A stretch of DNA of 16,600 nt from Streptomyces griseus (GTDB lineage Bacteria; Bacteroidota; Bacteroidia; Chitinophagales; Chitinophagaceae), in the NCBI GenBank assembly GCA_943323705.2, contig CALPIT020000021.1, positions 1 through 16,600 on the forward strand, read 5' to 3'. The notes below the pieces were generated by a model. It had not been told where the DNA came from, did no database searches, and saw nothing but the letters and a program-made list of their open reading frames with translations. Positions 8,301-16,600 of this stretch are shown one piece after another. The position numbers and the translations under genes are program-made. Position 1 is the first letter of the stretch; each line of letters begins with the position of its first letter.

Positions 8301-11300
8301 GCTTGTTTTATTTTAGTAAGTATATCCAAATCTACATCCATTGAATTCGAAGGATACCAAAGTGAATCGTTATAAGCATCTGAATCTGGACTGGTTCCCG
8401 CAGTTAAAGGTGTAAGTGTCAAAGGAATTCGGATTTCATAATAATTGCTAACGAAATCTGTACCCATTCTTACAATAGCGGTAAGGTCTTTATCTTGTAT
8501 TGTGTTTGCAGGATTCTGTGATTGTTCGGCATGAATATACATTTGCATTTTTCTGAACTGCCTTACGTCTCTGTTGGCAAAAGTTTGGAATACACCTTTG
8601 GCATCACCTTTTCTCATGTTACAGAAATTCAAACTCATGGCTTGTTCATTTTGTAACAATGTAACGCCATTATTACTCAATGTTTGCACACGTTGAATAT
8701 CACGAGGTGTTCGGTAAGGAAGCGGGTTACGCTTATCGTTCTCTTCAATATTTACGGCTTCCACATTGAAAGGTGTAAAACTAGTTGGTGCGTACAACCC
8801 TGTTGAATCGATTTTATATTGAAATTTACGCCAGATATTTCTTGTCAATTGCAACAATCCAAAACGTAGCACTACACTATCTTCAAATCCAGTCATAAAC
8901 ATCCTCATGAACCTGATTGATTTAAAATCCGGAATGTTACCAATCTTTCTATCGTATGCGCCAATTGGAATTCTAAACTGATACCAAGTTTCATTTCTTA
9001 CAGCACCATTTACCAGATTAACAGATACTTCTTTTTTATCTACGATGAAGTTATTTCCAATCAACATTTCAGTCGCGTTCTTAGGTTTAATGTCAACTAT
9101 GTATTGAAAATACTCTTCAGTTTCGTTTAGTGTATTGTCTCTATTTAAATCTTCTGCATCAGGATATAAAGTTGCAGCTGATGAAAATTCACCTCCGTTT
9201 GAAATTGGGGAGTTACCATCAGGACCATTAAAATTCTTGTATCTTTTTAAAATACCATCAGAACCTGAGAATCCTGCATCGCGATAGTTTTTGTAATTAT
9301 CACTAGAAGGATCATTCAAAGCATCTTGATAAACTTTTGAATTGGTACCAAAATTGTTTGCTATTTGAGTAAGATAAGCATCGTGAAATCTAACCTCTGC
9401 AGTATCAGTCATACCATCAAAACCAATATCTTGGTATAAGCGATCTTCAGGTATATTACTGAACGCATTGGTTACCTGTATAGGATTGCGAGGCACTCTT
9501 CCCCAAACTGTATTATCAACTGGCGAAGGTGCGTTAGGTGTGTTCAAACCATTTTCATAAAACCGTCTGCCGTCTTTCAAAACATCTTCTGAAATATTAC
9601 CCAAATTGAAATATAGTTTACCACCACTAGAGTTTGAATATTGTGGAAGTATAAAAGGATCCTGCATCCAGAATTCAATGAACTCAATATTGCTTGTTTC
9701 AAAATCCGATTGATCGATACCTCTCATTAAGCCTCCAAATTTTGTTTTGGGATCAATAAAAGTTCCATCAGCATTTATTTTTGAAGGGTCTGTTTCGTAA
9801 TTGTAAGGGCCTTTATTTTTCGGATAGTAAGCCATGTCAAAAGTCACCAATTGGCTTTCTCCAAACCCTGTTGTTCGTTGTGGGAAAATCTCTTTTTGAT
9901 ACACTTGTCTTACCCTTGGATCGCTTAATTCGTTACGATCGCTGAGCGGGTTATTCGGCGCGTCAATTTGCTGTAATGTTTGTTCGATTTGATACCATGA
10001 GATTTTAGATCTGCTCTTGCCATAATCAAGACTATTATTTGCTAAAGCCTCAGGGAAAAGTTCATTGCCAATTCTGTCTGTTGCATGAGCCGGAGTTGAT
10101 GACATGATCCAGCTTATCAAAGGGAATCTCAAATCTATACCTGATTTACTGCCTTCGAAATCATCAATGTAAACCAAGCCATTGTTACCTCTACCAATTT
10201 GTGGCGCATGACCTGGTTTTAAATAAGCAGCTTCAGCATAAGCATTTAATGATGATGGCGCATTGGTACTGTAGAAAGGTAATTTGTCGAGAATTTTAGT
10301 AATCCTTGGTACATCTTTTCTATAATTCACATCAAAGCCATACATCGTATTTCTGATGGGCTCTTCGTTGTAGTTGACTTTAGTAAAGAAAGGACGTTCG
10401 CCCAATCTTACAATCGTACCTCCAAAAGACAATTGCTCTTTAGCTGTATTTTTTGAAAGATAGTCAAATCTTAAGCCCATGTAATTTCGTTGCTGCAAAC
10501 CAAATGTGGCATTGTTTTCAAAATTAACTTGTACCGGCAAACCCGCATTAAGAATCGCCTGATTCGTCATTTTGATGGTTCCCAAATCATAGTTGATGTC
10601 ATAGTCTATACCTTCCTGCAAAGTTCTCCCACCAGCACTAACGGTAACGGAACCTTTGGGTATATTATAGCCAATACTGATTTCTGAAGACCCAGATGTT
10701 TTAGCGGTTCCTTTTAATAAGAAACGATTCAAATTTGGATATTGCTGGGCAACTGCTTTAATAGAATCATATAAAGCATAGTATAGTGTATCCGTTACCG
10801 TTGTAGGAATGGAAGTATAAATCTGGGTTGCAAGGTCTCTTCCGAATGGCTCCAATACAGGGAAAATAATGCGGCTGTATTGAGAGACTACAGTATAATC
10901 TTCCACATAATCAAATACACCATCAGGTTGAGGATCGAGCTGACTGTTCAAACGATCAAGATTGATCAATGAAATGATAGGTGAACCTTGATTTTTATCT
11001 CCATAAGGAACATAACGCTTAGCACCCAAACCTGGCTCTTGATAAAGCACATTTAATTTGAAATCTGTATTTGACAAAGTACCATAACCAATGGTGTAGA
11101 CATTCTTCATCATCAATTTCCAAATTGGCAATGACGGCCTTTGTGAAGTCGCTTTCAATAATTTCAAAAACAGCACTTTTTGTGAAGCAGAAGTACTGTC
11201 TGGTGGTACATCTTGAGAAAACTCACCGACTTGATAAATTCTTCCATTGTATGAATATTGAAAAGCTACACCCAATACTTCATCAGTCTGCAACGGTTGG

Positions 11301-12652
11301 CTTAAAGAAAGCATGCCCACTTGTCTGTTGAAAGTGAATTGGGTGGAATCTAATTTTCTTGCAAAAGTTTTTTCAAAATCTTGTACAGGGCTAAGTCCAA
11401 TATTTTGAAGATTATTAAAGATGAGTGCAGAATTTCTGGCATCTGGTCTGCTCAGAATATTCGATAATAAATCATTGCTTGAATTAAAAGGAACAGGCAA
11501 GCTAGTAAGCACGTTAATTGTAGGTGCCTGCAAGTAAGGATTTACTTCGCCCAAATCTGCAAGACCGACAATATCTCTGGTTTCTGTTGTTGTACCATTT
11601 CTATTGGTCACCCAAACCTCCATACGAAGAATTTGTATTGGTGCTGTGATGGCAGGAAGATTAGACAATACTTTATTATAGTTATTTTTAAAATACTGAC
11701 CAATCAAAAAGTGTCTGTTTTCTTCGTATTCATCTGCTTTAATTTCAAAAGGAGTAGCAGAAGTTCCGCCTTGTAGGTTTACGCTTTGACGTTGAGATTT
11801 TTGATTAGCCAACACGCCGCTTATAAATAATTTTCCAAACTGTAGTTGTGTTTTCAACCCGAACAATTGTTGCGCACCCGGAATCAATGTTCCTTTTGAA
11901 GGAAAGTTCACTGTACCGGCTTCAAATCTTTTTAAGATTTCATCGTCTTTTCCTGAATAATCCAGTTTAAGTTGATTATCTAAATCAAAATTGGCTAATG
12001 TGTTGTAATTGATGGGGAATTTTAATTTATCTCCAATACTTGCATTTACGTTCAGCTGGGTATTCATCTGAAAATCAAGCCCGCCGTTTTTCCGAGCCCT
12101 TTCCGGTAGTGTTGGATTGTCAATGCGCTGTCCCTGATAGCCTGTCGTGATGTCGACATTACCCTGTGGTGTGATGTCGATTTTTCCAGTTCCAAACAAT
12201 CGATTGAATAAATTATCTGTGAGGGATAGTTTAGGTTTTAGAAATTTTCCGCGATTTAAGATATTTACGGTGTTGCCGCGTTTTTGAAAATATTCAATTT
12301 CAGCCTGTCTGTTTTTTATGGCCCAATATTCGTTGAAATCATAGCTCACCGGCGTTCTGTAATATCTGTCGCCGATTTTTTCGTAAACAATATATCTTTT
12401 GGTGTCGTAGTCGAATACAATTGAATCTGTAAGGTTGGAAGGTTGAAAAGCGTTAAATGAATTGTAACTAGTCATGGAGAAGCCATCGCCTCTTCTATCA
12501 GAAATTGGATAAGGCAATGCCGGATTTACTGTAGTGTCTGGATTAAAGAAATGAGGAATTGTTGCAAAAGTATCATTGCAAAAAGTACATAACATAGCCA
12601 CGAACACAACCAACCTGATTAGCGTAAGGATAAATTTTCGATTAAAAAACAT
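5381..12652 (-). CDS. sprA: SprA, T9SS outer-membrane translocon
   Basis: A 2423-residue protein, close to the length of Flavobacterium SprA (about 2400). An N-terminal signal peptide (MFFNRKF, hydrophobic stretch, probable cleavage after TFA near residue 31) leads to a long, polar, aromatic-rich protein typical of giant outer-membrane barrels. Family landmarks include YIDDFEGSKS at about 828-837, GQIWVNELRL near 1503, and many alternating-strand segments toward the C-terminus, which ends AGVQIRISLAP. Family knowledge: SprA (Sov in Porphyromonas) forms a 36-strand beta barrel through which T9SS substrates leave the periplasm, with PorV and a plug protein as partners, and is needed for gliding in motile species. 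The ATG at 12652 starts directly before the signal peptide. It lies 32 bp downstream of ruvA on the same strand, so the two are probably co-transcribed; I recall a ruvA-sprA order in other Bacteroidota. No frameshift or stop interrupts the frame. Two T9SS-type cargo genes lie nearby. Confidence 0.97.
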   Translation of the reverse strand: MFFNRKFILTLIRLVVFVAMLCTFCNDTFATIPHFFNPDTTVNPALPYPISDRRGDGFSMTSYNSFNAFQPSNLTDSIVFDYDTKRYIVYEKIGDRYYRTPVSYDFNEYWAIKNRQAEIEYFQKRGNTVNILNRGKFLKPKLSLTDNLFNRLFGTGKIDITPQGNVDITTGYQGQRIDNPTLPERARKNGGLDFQMNTQLNVNASIGDKLKFPINYNTLANFDLDNQLKLDYSGKDDEILKRFEAGTVNFPSKGTLIPGAQQLFGLKTQLQFGKLFISGVLANQKSQRQSVNLQGGTSATPFEIKADEYEENRHFLIGQYFKNNYNKVLSNLPAITAPIQILRMEVWVTNRNGTTTETRDIVGLADLGEVNPYLQAPTINVLTSLPVPFNSSNDLLSNILSRPDARNSALIFNNLQNIGLSPVQDFEKTFARKLDSTQFTFNRQVGMLSLSQPLQTDEVLGVAFQYSYNGRIYQVGEFSQDVPPDSTSASQKVLFLKLLKATSQRPSLPIWKLMMKNVYTIGYGTLSNTDFKLNVLYQEPGLGAKRYVPYGDKNQGSPIISLINLDRLNSQLDPQPDGVFDYVEDYTVVSQYSRIIFPVLEPFGRDLATQIYTSIPTTVTDTLYYALYDSIKAVAQQYPNLNRFLLKGTAKTSGSSEISIGYNIPKGSVTVSAGGRTLQEGIDYDINYDLGTIKMTNQAILNAGLPVQVNFENNATFGLQQRNYMGLRFDYLSKNTAKEQLSFGGTIVRLGERPFFTKVNYNEEPIRNTMYGFDVNYRKDVPRITKILDKLPFYSTNAPSSLNAYAEAAYLKPGHAPQIGRGNNGLVYIDDFEGSKSGIDLRFPLISWIMSSTPAHATDRIGNELFPEALANNSLDYGKSRSKISWYQIEQTLQQIDAPNNPLSDRNELSDPRVRQVYQKEIFPQRTTGFGESQLVTFDMAYYPKNKGPYNYETDPSKINADGTFIDPKTKFGGLMRGIDQSDFETSNIEFIEFWMQDPFILPQYSNSSGGKLYFNLGNISEDVLKDGRRFYENGLNTPNAPSPVDNTVWGRVPRNPIQVTNAFSNIPEDRLYQDIGFDGMTDTAEVRFHDAYLTQIANNFGTNSKVYQDALNDPSSDNYKNYRDAGFSGSDGILKRYKNFNGPDGNSPISNGGEFSSAATLYPDAEDLNRDNTLNETEEYFQYIVDIKPKNATEMLIGNNFIVDKKEVSVNLVNGAVRNETWYQFRIPIGAYDRKIGNIPDFKSIRFMRMFMTGFEDSVVLRFGLLQLTRNIWRKFQYKIDSTGLYAPTSFTPFNVEAVNIEENDKRNPLPYRTPRDIQRVQTLSNNGVTLLQNEQAMSLNFCNMRKGDAKGVFQTFANRDVRQFRKMQMYIHAEQSQNPANTIQDKDLTAIVRMGTDFVSNYYEIRIPLTLTPLTAGTSPDSDAYNDSLWYPSNSMDVDLDILTKIKQARNVSNTPLGTIFRQLQENGQTYSVMGNPNLGEIRGVLLSVENTSSLAACGQIWVNELRLSSINEQGGYAAVGRVDMNLADLGTISLSANAHSRGFGTLEQRVVERYRDDFFQFDLSTNLELGKLLPKKAGISIPVYASITQSTSTPQYDPYDMDIKLKDKLNNSPSSQRDSIRRNAIDFNSVKTLNFTNVRKTKTNGKSPKIYDIENVDVSYSYIKTESRNPLIESNEVIKHRGAIGYNYAPQPKYFEPFKKIFAKSKTKWFDLVKDFNFNYLPSQLSFRADISRQFGAIRPRSVGETKYPVPETYDKYFVMQRDYIMRWNFTKSINLDYSASNNSRIDEPSGRIDTKEKRDTIWKNLMKGGRNTIFNQTANISYTLPTTKFPLLDWTTMNIRYQAGFKWIGASRLAVNLGNFVENGQQKEATVQMDFTKIYQKSKWLRQLDQPSNKADQERWRNRVTKVKDSVLTKSGKKVLKTKKIVDKSAMPYVSNGLKIVGKLLTSLKQINLTASENASTRLPGYMDSTQYFGQNFKSMSPGFGFIMGWQPDTNWLNKQAANGLMSKDSSFNSLIQQNLDQKITLTAQLEPVRDLNIAINLSKSFSKNYSETFRYIDTNFNGTNPTFQHLNPYAGGGFEVSYIAFKTLFGKFDPNRVSTTFKTFENNRQILSERLGKLNPYTNNQVGADGYYYGYGKYAVDVLIPSFIAAYSGQDPKSIGLINQSNSNIRSNPFRAILPRPNWKIDYNGLNKVKPLDKVFTSFTLTHGYSGSLSMNGFTSALLYQDVSRFGYPSFYDTVSRNFIPFFLVPNVSMQEQFSPLVGVDMMFVNQMQAKFEYSKTRQLSLSLNDFQLSEVRSTEFTIGAGYRKKGLKLLGGIKLPAFLSKNKSTKLDNEINFRIDFRVRDNVTANSRLDQDNNFATGGSKETSISPTIDYFLSSRINIKLYFDQRRVKPYISSSAPTTNTRAGVQIRISLAP

Positions 12653-12684
12653 TAAGCGGACTAATTATTAAGGTAGAGTTTTTA

Positions 12685-13272
12685 TCAAATGGCTTTAAGT
12701 GATTTTTTTATGAGTTCTTCTAAATTATTAATAGCGGGTTCGTTCCGCATGATTTTTTGAATAGCTTGTTCGGCCTGGGCTTTGGCAATACCAAGAGATG
12801 TAAGTGCAATCAACGCATCTTGCTCTATACTATTGGCTATGGCAAAACTAGTACCTGAAGTACCTATCGTTTGTTTACCAACCTTATCTTTCAACTCCAA
12901 TACCAGTCTTTCGGCTGTTTTTTTTCCTATCCCTTTAACGCTTTCAAGCAGTTTTACATTGCCCTGAATTATGGCAGCTGCAATTTCATCAGGCCTTACA
13001 GACGACAACATCATTCTTGCTGTAGAAGCCCCTACTCCAGAAACACTGATTAGCAAAAGAAAAATTTCCTTTTCTTCTTTTTCGAAAAATCCGTACAAAG
13101 TATGTCCATCTTCTTTAATTTGAAGATAAGTAAACAATTTGCCTTCATGTAATTTTTGAATGGCTGAATACGTATTCAAACTCACATTCACCTCAAACCC
13201 AATCCCATTGACATCGATATATATCTGGGCCGGAGTTTTATGTGTAAATTTTCCCTGTAGGTATGCGTACAT
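12685..13272 (-). CDS. ruvA: Holliday junction branch migration protein RuvA
   Basis: A 195-residue protein of normal RuvA length. Residues 1-62 are the OB-fold domain I (MYAYLQGKF, IYIDVNGIGFEV, EDGHTLYGF). Domain II holds two helix-hairpin-helix motifs, SVSGVGASTAR (76-86) and SVKGIGKKTAERL (111-123), which grip the junction backbone. A variable linker (about 131-149) leads to the UBA-like domain III (DALIALTSLGI onward, 152-195), which contacts the RuvB motor. RuvA tetramers bind four-way junctions and direct RuvB-driven branch migration before RuvC cleavage. The ATG at 13272 gives the canonical MYAYLxG start. It is transcribed divergently from fabH and is followed after 32 bp by sprA; ruvB and ruvC are not in the window. 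Confidence 0.97.
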   Translation of the reverse strand: MYAYLQGKFTHKTPAQIYIDVNGIGFEVNVSLNTYSAIQKLHEGKLFTYLQIKEDGHTLYGFFEKEEKEIFLLLISVSGVGASTARMMLSSVRPDEIAAAIIQGNVKLLESVKGIGKKTAERLVLELKDKVGKQTIGTSGTSFAIANSIEQDALIALTSLGIAKAQAEQAIQKIMRNEPAINNLEELIKKSLKAI

Positions 13273-13391
13273 AGAGCTTATTCAGTGAGTAGCGAAAATA
13301 AGAATAATTTTTCAGCCCGCATATTAAAAAGTTAATGAAGATTTTTTACATTATTTTTACACCTAGACTAAACCCAAAAAAATAATACAAA
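13273..13391. promoter_or_regulatory. divergent ruvA/fabH intergenic region
   Basis: This 119-bp AT-rich spacer must carry promoters for both the ruvA-sprA and fabH-protease directions. On the minus strand TATTTTCG (13293-13300) is one base from the TAnnTTTG -7 consensus and lies 20 bases before the ruvA ATG, but no TTG lies at -33 spacing. No convincing box was found for fabH. No riboswitch or hairpin was seen. Confidence 0.4.
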
Positions 13392-14390
13392 ATGGAGAAA
13401 ATTAATGCTTCTATCACCGCTGTAGGTGCTTTTGTCCCGGAATTCCGCCTTACCAACAAAATCCTTGAAACAATGGTGGATACTAATGATGAGTGGATAA
13501 AATCTAGGACTGGAATTGACGAAAGAAGAATTTTGAAAGGTGAAGGATTAGCCAGCAGTGATATGGGCAAAGAAGCTGTAAACGAATTGTTAAAAAAACG
13601 TGGTATTCAACCAGAAGAAATAGACTGTATAATTTGTGCTACTGTAACTCCAGATATGGTTTTCCCTGCTACAGCTAATATTATCGGCGACAAATGTGGC
13701 TTAAAAAACGCTTTTGGGTTTGATGTAAGTGCTGCCTGTTCAGGTTTTTTGTACTCTCTGACACTAGGAACAACAATGATTGAAAGTGGAAGATATCAAA
13801 AAGTGATTGTACTGGGCGTTGACAAAATGAGCTCGATTGTAGACTATACAGACAGAACGACTTGTGTCATTTTTGGAGATGGTGCCGGTGCCGTATTATT
13901 GGAGCCTTCTAAAGATGAAAATTGTATTAAAGACAGCATACTTAAAAGTGATGGAAGTGGTCGTAATTTCCTTCACATGAAAGCTGGAGGTTCATGGAAG
14001 CCCTCTTCTATCGAAACTGTAACCAACAAAGAACATTATATTTATCAAGAAGGTCAATCTGTATTCAAATTTGCTGTAAAAGGCATGGCAGATGTAAGCT
14101 ATGAACTTTTGCAAAGAAATAATCTAACCGGTGATGATATCGCCTGGTTGGTTCCACATCAAGCCAATTTAAGAATCATTGATGCAACTGCAAACAGAAT
14201 GGGTCTTCCGAAAGAAAAAGTGATGATCAATATTCAAAAATATGGTAACACAACCGCTGCAACCATACCACTTTGTTTATGGGAATGGGAAAAACAACTT
14301 CATAAAGGCGACAATATCATTCTTGCTGCTTTTGGAGGTGGTTTTACCTGGGGTGCTACTTGGGTGAAATGGGCTTATGATACAAATTAA
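13392..14390 (+). CDS. fabH: beta-ketoacyl-ACP synthase III (KAS III)
   Basis: A 332-residue thiolase-fold enzyme that condenses an acyl-CoA primer with malonyl-ACP to begin fatty acid synthesis. The complete catalytic triad is visible: Cys116 in DVSAACSGFLY, His256 in VPHQAN, and Asn286 in KYGNTTAATIP. Other family marks are TNDEWIKSRTGIDERR (31-46), FGDGAGAVLL (161-170) and the terminal AAFGGGFTWGA (312-322). Cys at the active site and the VPHQAN motif separate it from KAS I/II. The ATG at 13392 directly precedes the first strand (NASITAVGAFVP). In many bacteria fabH sits with plsX, rpmF or acc genes; none is here, so this may be a stand-alone or second copy, which is inference. The protease gene follows after 32 bp on the same strand and may share its transcript, with no evident metabolic link. 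Confidence 0.96.
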   Translation: MEKINASITAVGAFVPEFRLTNKILETMVDTNDEWIKSRTGIDERRILKGEGLASSDMGKEAVNELLKKRGIQPEEIDCIICATVTPDMVFPATANIIGDKCGLKNAFGFDVSAACSGFLYSLTLGTTMIESGRYQKVIVLGVDKMSSIVDYTDRTTCVIFGDGAGAVLLEPSKDENCIKDSILKSDGSGRNFLHMKAGGSWKPSSIETVTNKEHYIYQEGQSVFKFAVKGMADVSYELLQRNNLTGDDIAWLVPHQANLRIIDATANRMGLPKEKVMINIQKYGNTTAATIPLCLWEWEKQLHKGDNIILAAFGGGFTWGATWVKWAYDTN

Positions 14391-14422
14391 TATTTCCAAT
14401 TAACAGAAAGAAAAATACAGCA

Positions 14423-16381
14423 ATGAACCGTTTTTTTTCAATAACCCTAGTTTTTATTTTGTGCTTTTGTTTTCAAAGCAATGCGCAATTTAACAGATAC
14501 TTAATTTCATTTAAAGACAAAGCTGGGACGTCTTTTTCATTAAGCAATCCTAGTCAATTTCTTTCTCAGCGTGCTATTGAAAGAAGAAACCGATATAATA
14601 TTGCTTTTGACAGTTCGGATCTTCCTGTTAATGCCAACTACATCGAATCTGTGAGACTTACAGGAAATGTAACTATACTCAATGTTTCCAAATGGCTGAA
14701 TCAGGTTTCTATATTTACTACAGATGCCGCCGCTTTAACGGCAATTAATAATTTGCCTTTTGTGGCATCAACATTGCCCATTGCATCAAGAAACATCAAT
14801 ATTAACTCCAATAAAATATTTGAAAACAATTTCACAGATGCTCCCATAATCAATTCAGACAAGGTTACGGGAAATACATATCAATACGGCGTTTCAGGCG
14901 CACAAATAGGATTGCATAAAGGACAGTTTCTTCACAATCACGGCTTTAGAGGTGAAAACATGCAGCTTGCAGTACTTGATGCAGGATTTTTTCGTTACAA
15001 CATTTTGCCAACGTTCGACAGTGTCCGCAACAACAACCAAATTTTAGGCACATGGGATTTTGTAGACCGTGAAGAAAGTGTTGCTGAAGATGACTCTCAT
15101 GGAATGCATTGTTTAAGTACCATTGCTGCAAATATGCCCGGTACTTTTGTAGGAACAGCACCCAAAACTTCATTTTATCTATTTAGAACAGAAGACGTAT
15201 CGAGCGAATTTCCAATTGAAGAACACAATTTAGCTGTAGCTACTGAAAGAGCGGATAGCCTTGGTGTTGATATGTGTTCCATTTCATTGGGATATACAGA
15301 ATTCAGTGACCCTTCATTCGATTATACTTATAACGATATGAATGGCAATACTTCAATTAGCGCAAAGGCAGTTGATTTTTCAGCAAAAAAAGGAATGCTG
15401 ATGGTGATTGCAGCAGGTAATGAAGGTAATGGTTCATGGCGCTATATCAGCACACCTGCAGATGCCGATAGTTGCCTAACAATTGGAGCTGTTGATACTA
15501 TAGGTAGGGTTGCCTCATTTAGCAGTTACGGCCCAAGTAGTGATAACCGCATCAAACCTGATGTTGCAGCTGTTGGAAGAGGTGCAGTTGTAGCCAATAG
15601 TATTACTGGCCTTCCTACTTTCGGAAGCGGCACTTCATATGCTTGTCCAAATATGGCAGGAATTACCGCTTGCTTATGGCAGGCATTCCCGGAAGCTTCT
15701 AACATGCAAATCATCAACACACTTCATAGAAGCAGCAGCATTTATCCCAATCCAAATGACAGAATCGGATTTGGTATTCCTAATGTAAAAAAAGCATTTG
15801 TGATGTTGCAAAAACAATTCTCTACAACTGAAGCCATCTTTCGTCAATGTAAAGCAGAAATTTCTATTGATATCAAAACTGATAGTACAATGAAAATTGA
15901 AGTGGAAAGAAAATTCCCTTCGGATTCAATTTATACAACAATAACAACTTTACAACAATATGGCAATTACGGCATGAGCACTTTTTTTTATGCTGATGAT
16001 TTATCTGATACAGACTATGGATTTGTAAATTATAGATATAAAGTTATCATTGACTCCGATACTAGTTATTACTTAGATAGCTCTTTGGTCAATTATCTCA
16101 ACAATTGCAAAATCATTATTCCTTCAGAAAACAAATTAACGATAAGTCCGAATCCATTTAATGGCACTCTTTACCTCAATCTGGAAAGAACGACGGACAC
16201 TAAAATTGGCATCGTGATTCACAATTCATTGGGACAAAAAGTTTACTCAGATGCTTTCAATCATCTTGCTGGGATTGCAACGCATGATATCAATTTGAAC
16301 CATTTGTCAAGAGGAGTTTATTACGTAACTGTGTACACCAACGATAAAAAAGAAATCACCAAAAAGATTATCAAACAATAA
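14423..16381 (+). CDS. secreted subtilisin-like (S8) serine protease with type A T9SS sorting domain
   Basis: A 652-residue exported protease. Residues 1-21 form a signal peptide (cleavage probably SNA before QF). Residues about 24-130 resemble a propeptide region (YLISFKDKAG, FLSQRAIERRNRYNI) typical of Bacteroidota S8 proteases. The S8 catalytic domain spans roughly 155-465, with Asp186 (AVLDAGF), His226 (DSHGMH), oxyanion Asn333 (AAGNEG) and Ser405 (GTSYACPNMAG) all present, so it should be active. A linker of about 100 residues follows. Residues about 569-652 (LTISPNPFNG, NSLGQKVYS, LSRGVYYVTV, KKIIKQ) form a type A sorting domain that targets the protein to the T9SS for export and usually surface attachment or release. 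The ATG at 14423 is well placed before the Arg and hydrophobic core of the signal peptide. Substrate specificity is unknown. The TAA is directly adjacent to the stop codon of the convergent methyltransferase gene. Confidence 0.95.
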   Translation: MNRFFSITLVFILCFCFQSNAQFNRYLISFKDKAGTSFSLSNPSQFLSQRAIERRNRYNIAFDSSDLPVNANYIESVRLTGNVTILNVSKWLNQVSIFTTDAAALTAINNLPFVASTLPIASRNININSNKIFENNFTDAPIINSDKVTGNTYQYGVSGAQIGLHKGQFLHNHGFRGENMQLAVLDAGFFRYNILPTFDSVRNNNQILGTWDFVDREESVAEDDSHGMHCLSTIAANMPGTFVGTAPKTSFYLFRTEDVSSEFPIEEHNLAVATERADSLGVDMCSISLGYTEFSDPSFDYTYNDMNGNTSISAKAVDFSAKKGMLMVIAAGNEGNGSWRYISTPADADSCLTIGAVDTIGRVASFSSYGPSSDNRIKPDVAAVGRGAVVANSITGLPTFGSGTSYACPNMAGITACLWQAFPEASNMQIINTLHRSSSIYPNPNDRIGFGIPNVKKAFVMLQKQFSTTEAIFRQCKAEISIDIKTDSTMKIEVERKFPSDSIYTTITTLQQYGNYGMSTFFYADDLSDTDYGFVNYRYKVIIDSDTSYYLDSSLVNYLNNCKIIIPSENKLTISPNPFNGTLYLNLERTTDTKIGIVIHNSLGQKVYSDAFNHLAGIATHDINLNHLSRGVYYVTVYTNDKKEITKKIIKQ

Positions 16382-16600
16382 TCAACTTTTGAAATAAGCG
16401 ACAAACATGGTGTCCGCTTTATTCTCATAGCCTTTCAGATATTTCATTTCAAGCAGCTGACAAGAGAAATTTTCTTGTATGAAATCCACCATGTCTTCAT
16501 TTTCGGCTTTGAAAACAGAACAGGTAATATAGATAAACCAACCATCTTTGGCAAGATGAGAAATGGTATTGATGACAATATTTTTTTGTTTTTTTACAAA
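16382..16600 (-). CDS. RsmB/NOP2-family RNA m5C methyltransferase, C-terminal fragment
   Basis: The minus strand is open from the window edge (16600) to TGA at 16384-16382, giving the last 72 residues of a protein that begins beyond the window. The fragment contains LAKDGWFIYITCSVFKAENE, the motif VI region of SAM-dependent RNA cytosine-5 methyltransferases. The Cys in ITCS (residue 27 of the fragment) corresponds to the nucleophile that attacks cytosine C6, and the ENE that follows is also conserved. It ends with KADTMFVAYFKS, like the terminal strand of RsmB/RsmF-type enzymes. These enzymes modify rRNA or tRNA; which target applies here cannot be told from the C-terminus. The gene converges with the protease gene with no intergenic base. 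Confidence 0.85.
   Translation of the reverse strand, partial: FVKKQKNIVINTISHLAKDGWFIYITCSVFKAENEDMVDFIQENFSCQLLEMKYLKGYENKADTMFVAYFKS

Noticed and set aside
7571..11331. Several open frames opposite to sprA (such as 7571-7789, 10490-10687, 11071-11331)
   Set aside because: They are antisense to a well-supported sprA reading frame and show no domain, signal or plausible start.
12553..12652. Lipoprotein signal peptide in SprA because of Cys residues near the hydrophobic segment
   Set aside because: The Cys residues (LCTFCNDTFA) do not form a proper lipobox and a type I cleavage site after TFA fits better; SprA is an integral outer-membrane barrel.

Overview
The window looks like a chromosomal segment from a member of the Bacteroidota, probably near Chitinophagales/Sphingobacteriales; the exact lineage is inference. 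Evidence: a full-length SprA (the outer-membrane translocon of the type IX secretion system, T9SS), two secreted proteins ending in the two classical T9SS sorting domains (type B/CHU_C and type A), a DUF4105/Lnb-type membrane protein, AT-rich DNA, and gene starts without clear Shine-Dalgarno sequences. No mobile element, phage, CRISPR or RNA gene was seen.

Layout. Four genes read rightward from 1 to 5201: the 3' part of an Lnb-like lipoprotein N-acyltransferase gene, an alpha/beta hydrolase overlapping it by 11 bp, an 878-residue secreted PKD/Ig-like repeat protein with a type B sorting domain, and a YdfG-like short-chain dehydrogenase. Two genes read leftward from 13272 to 5381: ruvA followed after 32 bp by the 7.3-kb sprA. 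From a 119-bp divergent spacer, fabH (KAS III) and a subtilisin-like protease with a type A sorting domain read rightward to 16381. The last 219 bases are the 3' end of a leftward RsmB/NOP2-type RNA m5C methyltransferase gene, whose stop codon directly abuts the protease stop codon.

How the genes relate. The strongest functional link is the T9SS: SprA exports proteins carrying C-terminal sorting domains, and one cargo of each class lies within a few kilobases of it. The Lnb-like gene is also a cell-envelope gene. RuvA, FabH, the dehydrogenase and the methyltransferase are housekeeping or general metabolic genes.

The most unusual non-coding structure is in the 179-bp spacer between the convergent dehydrogenase and sprA genes. 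It is filled almost end to end by 9-bp tandem units (consensus about AAAAGGTTC / AATAAGTTC) arranged in inverted orientation. The core is a 21-bp perfect inverted repeat that extends to a roughly 30-bp stem, with a second outer arm pair. Everything else in the window is coding or short spacer; no stretch over 300 bases lacks a gene.
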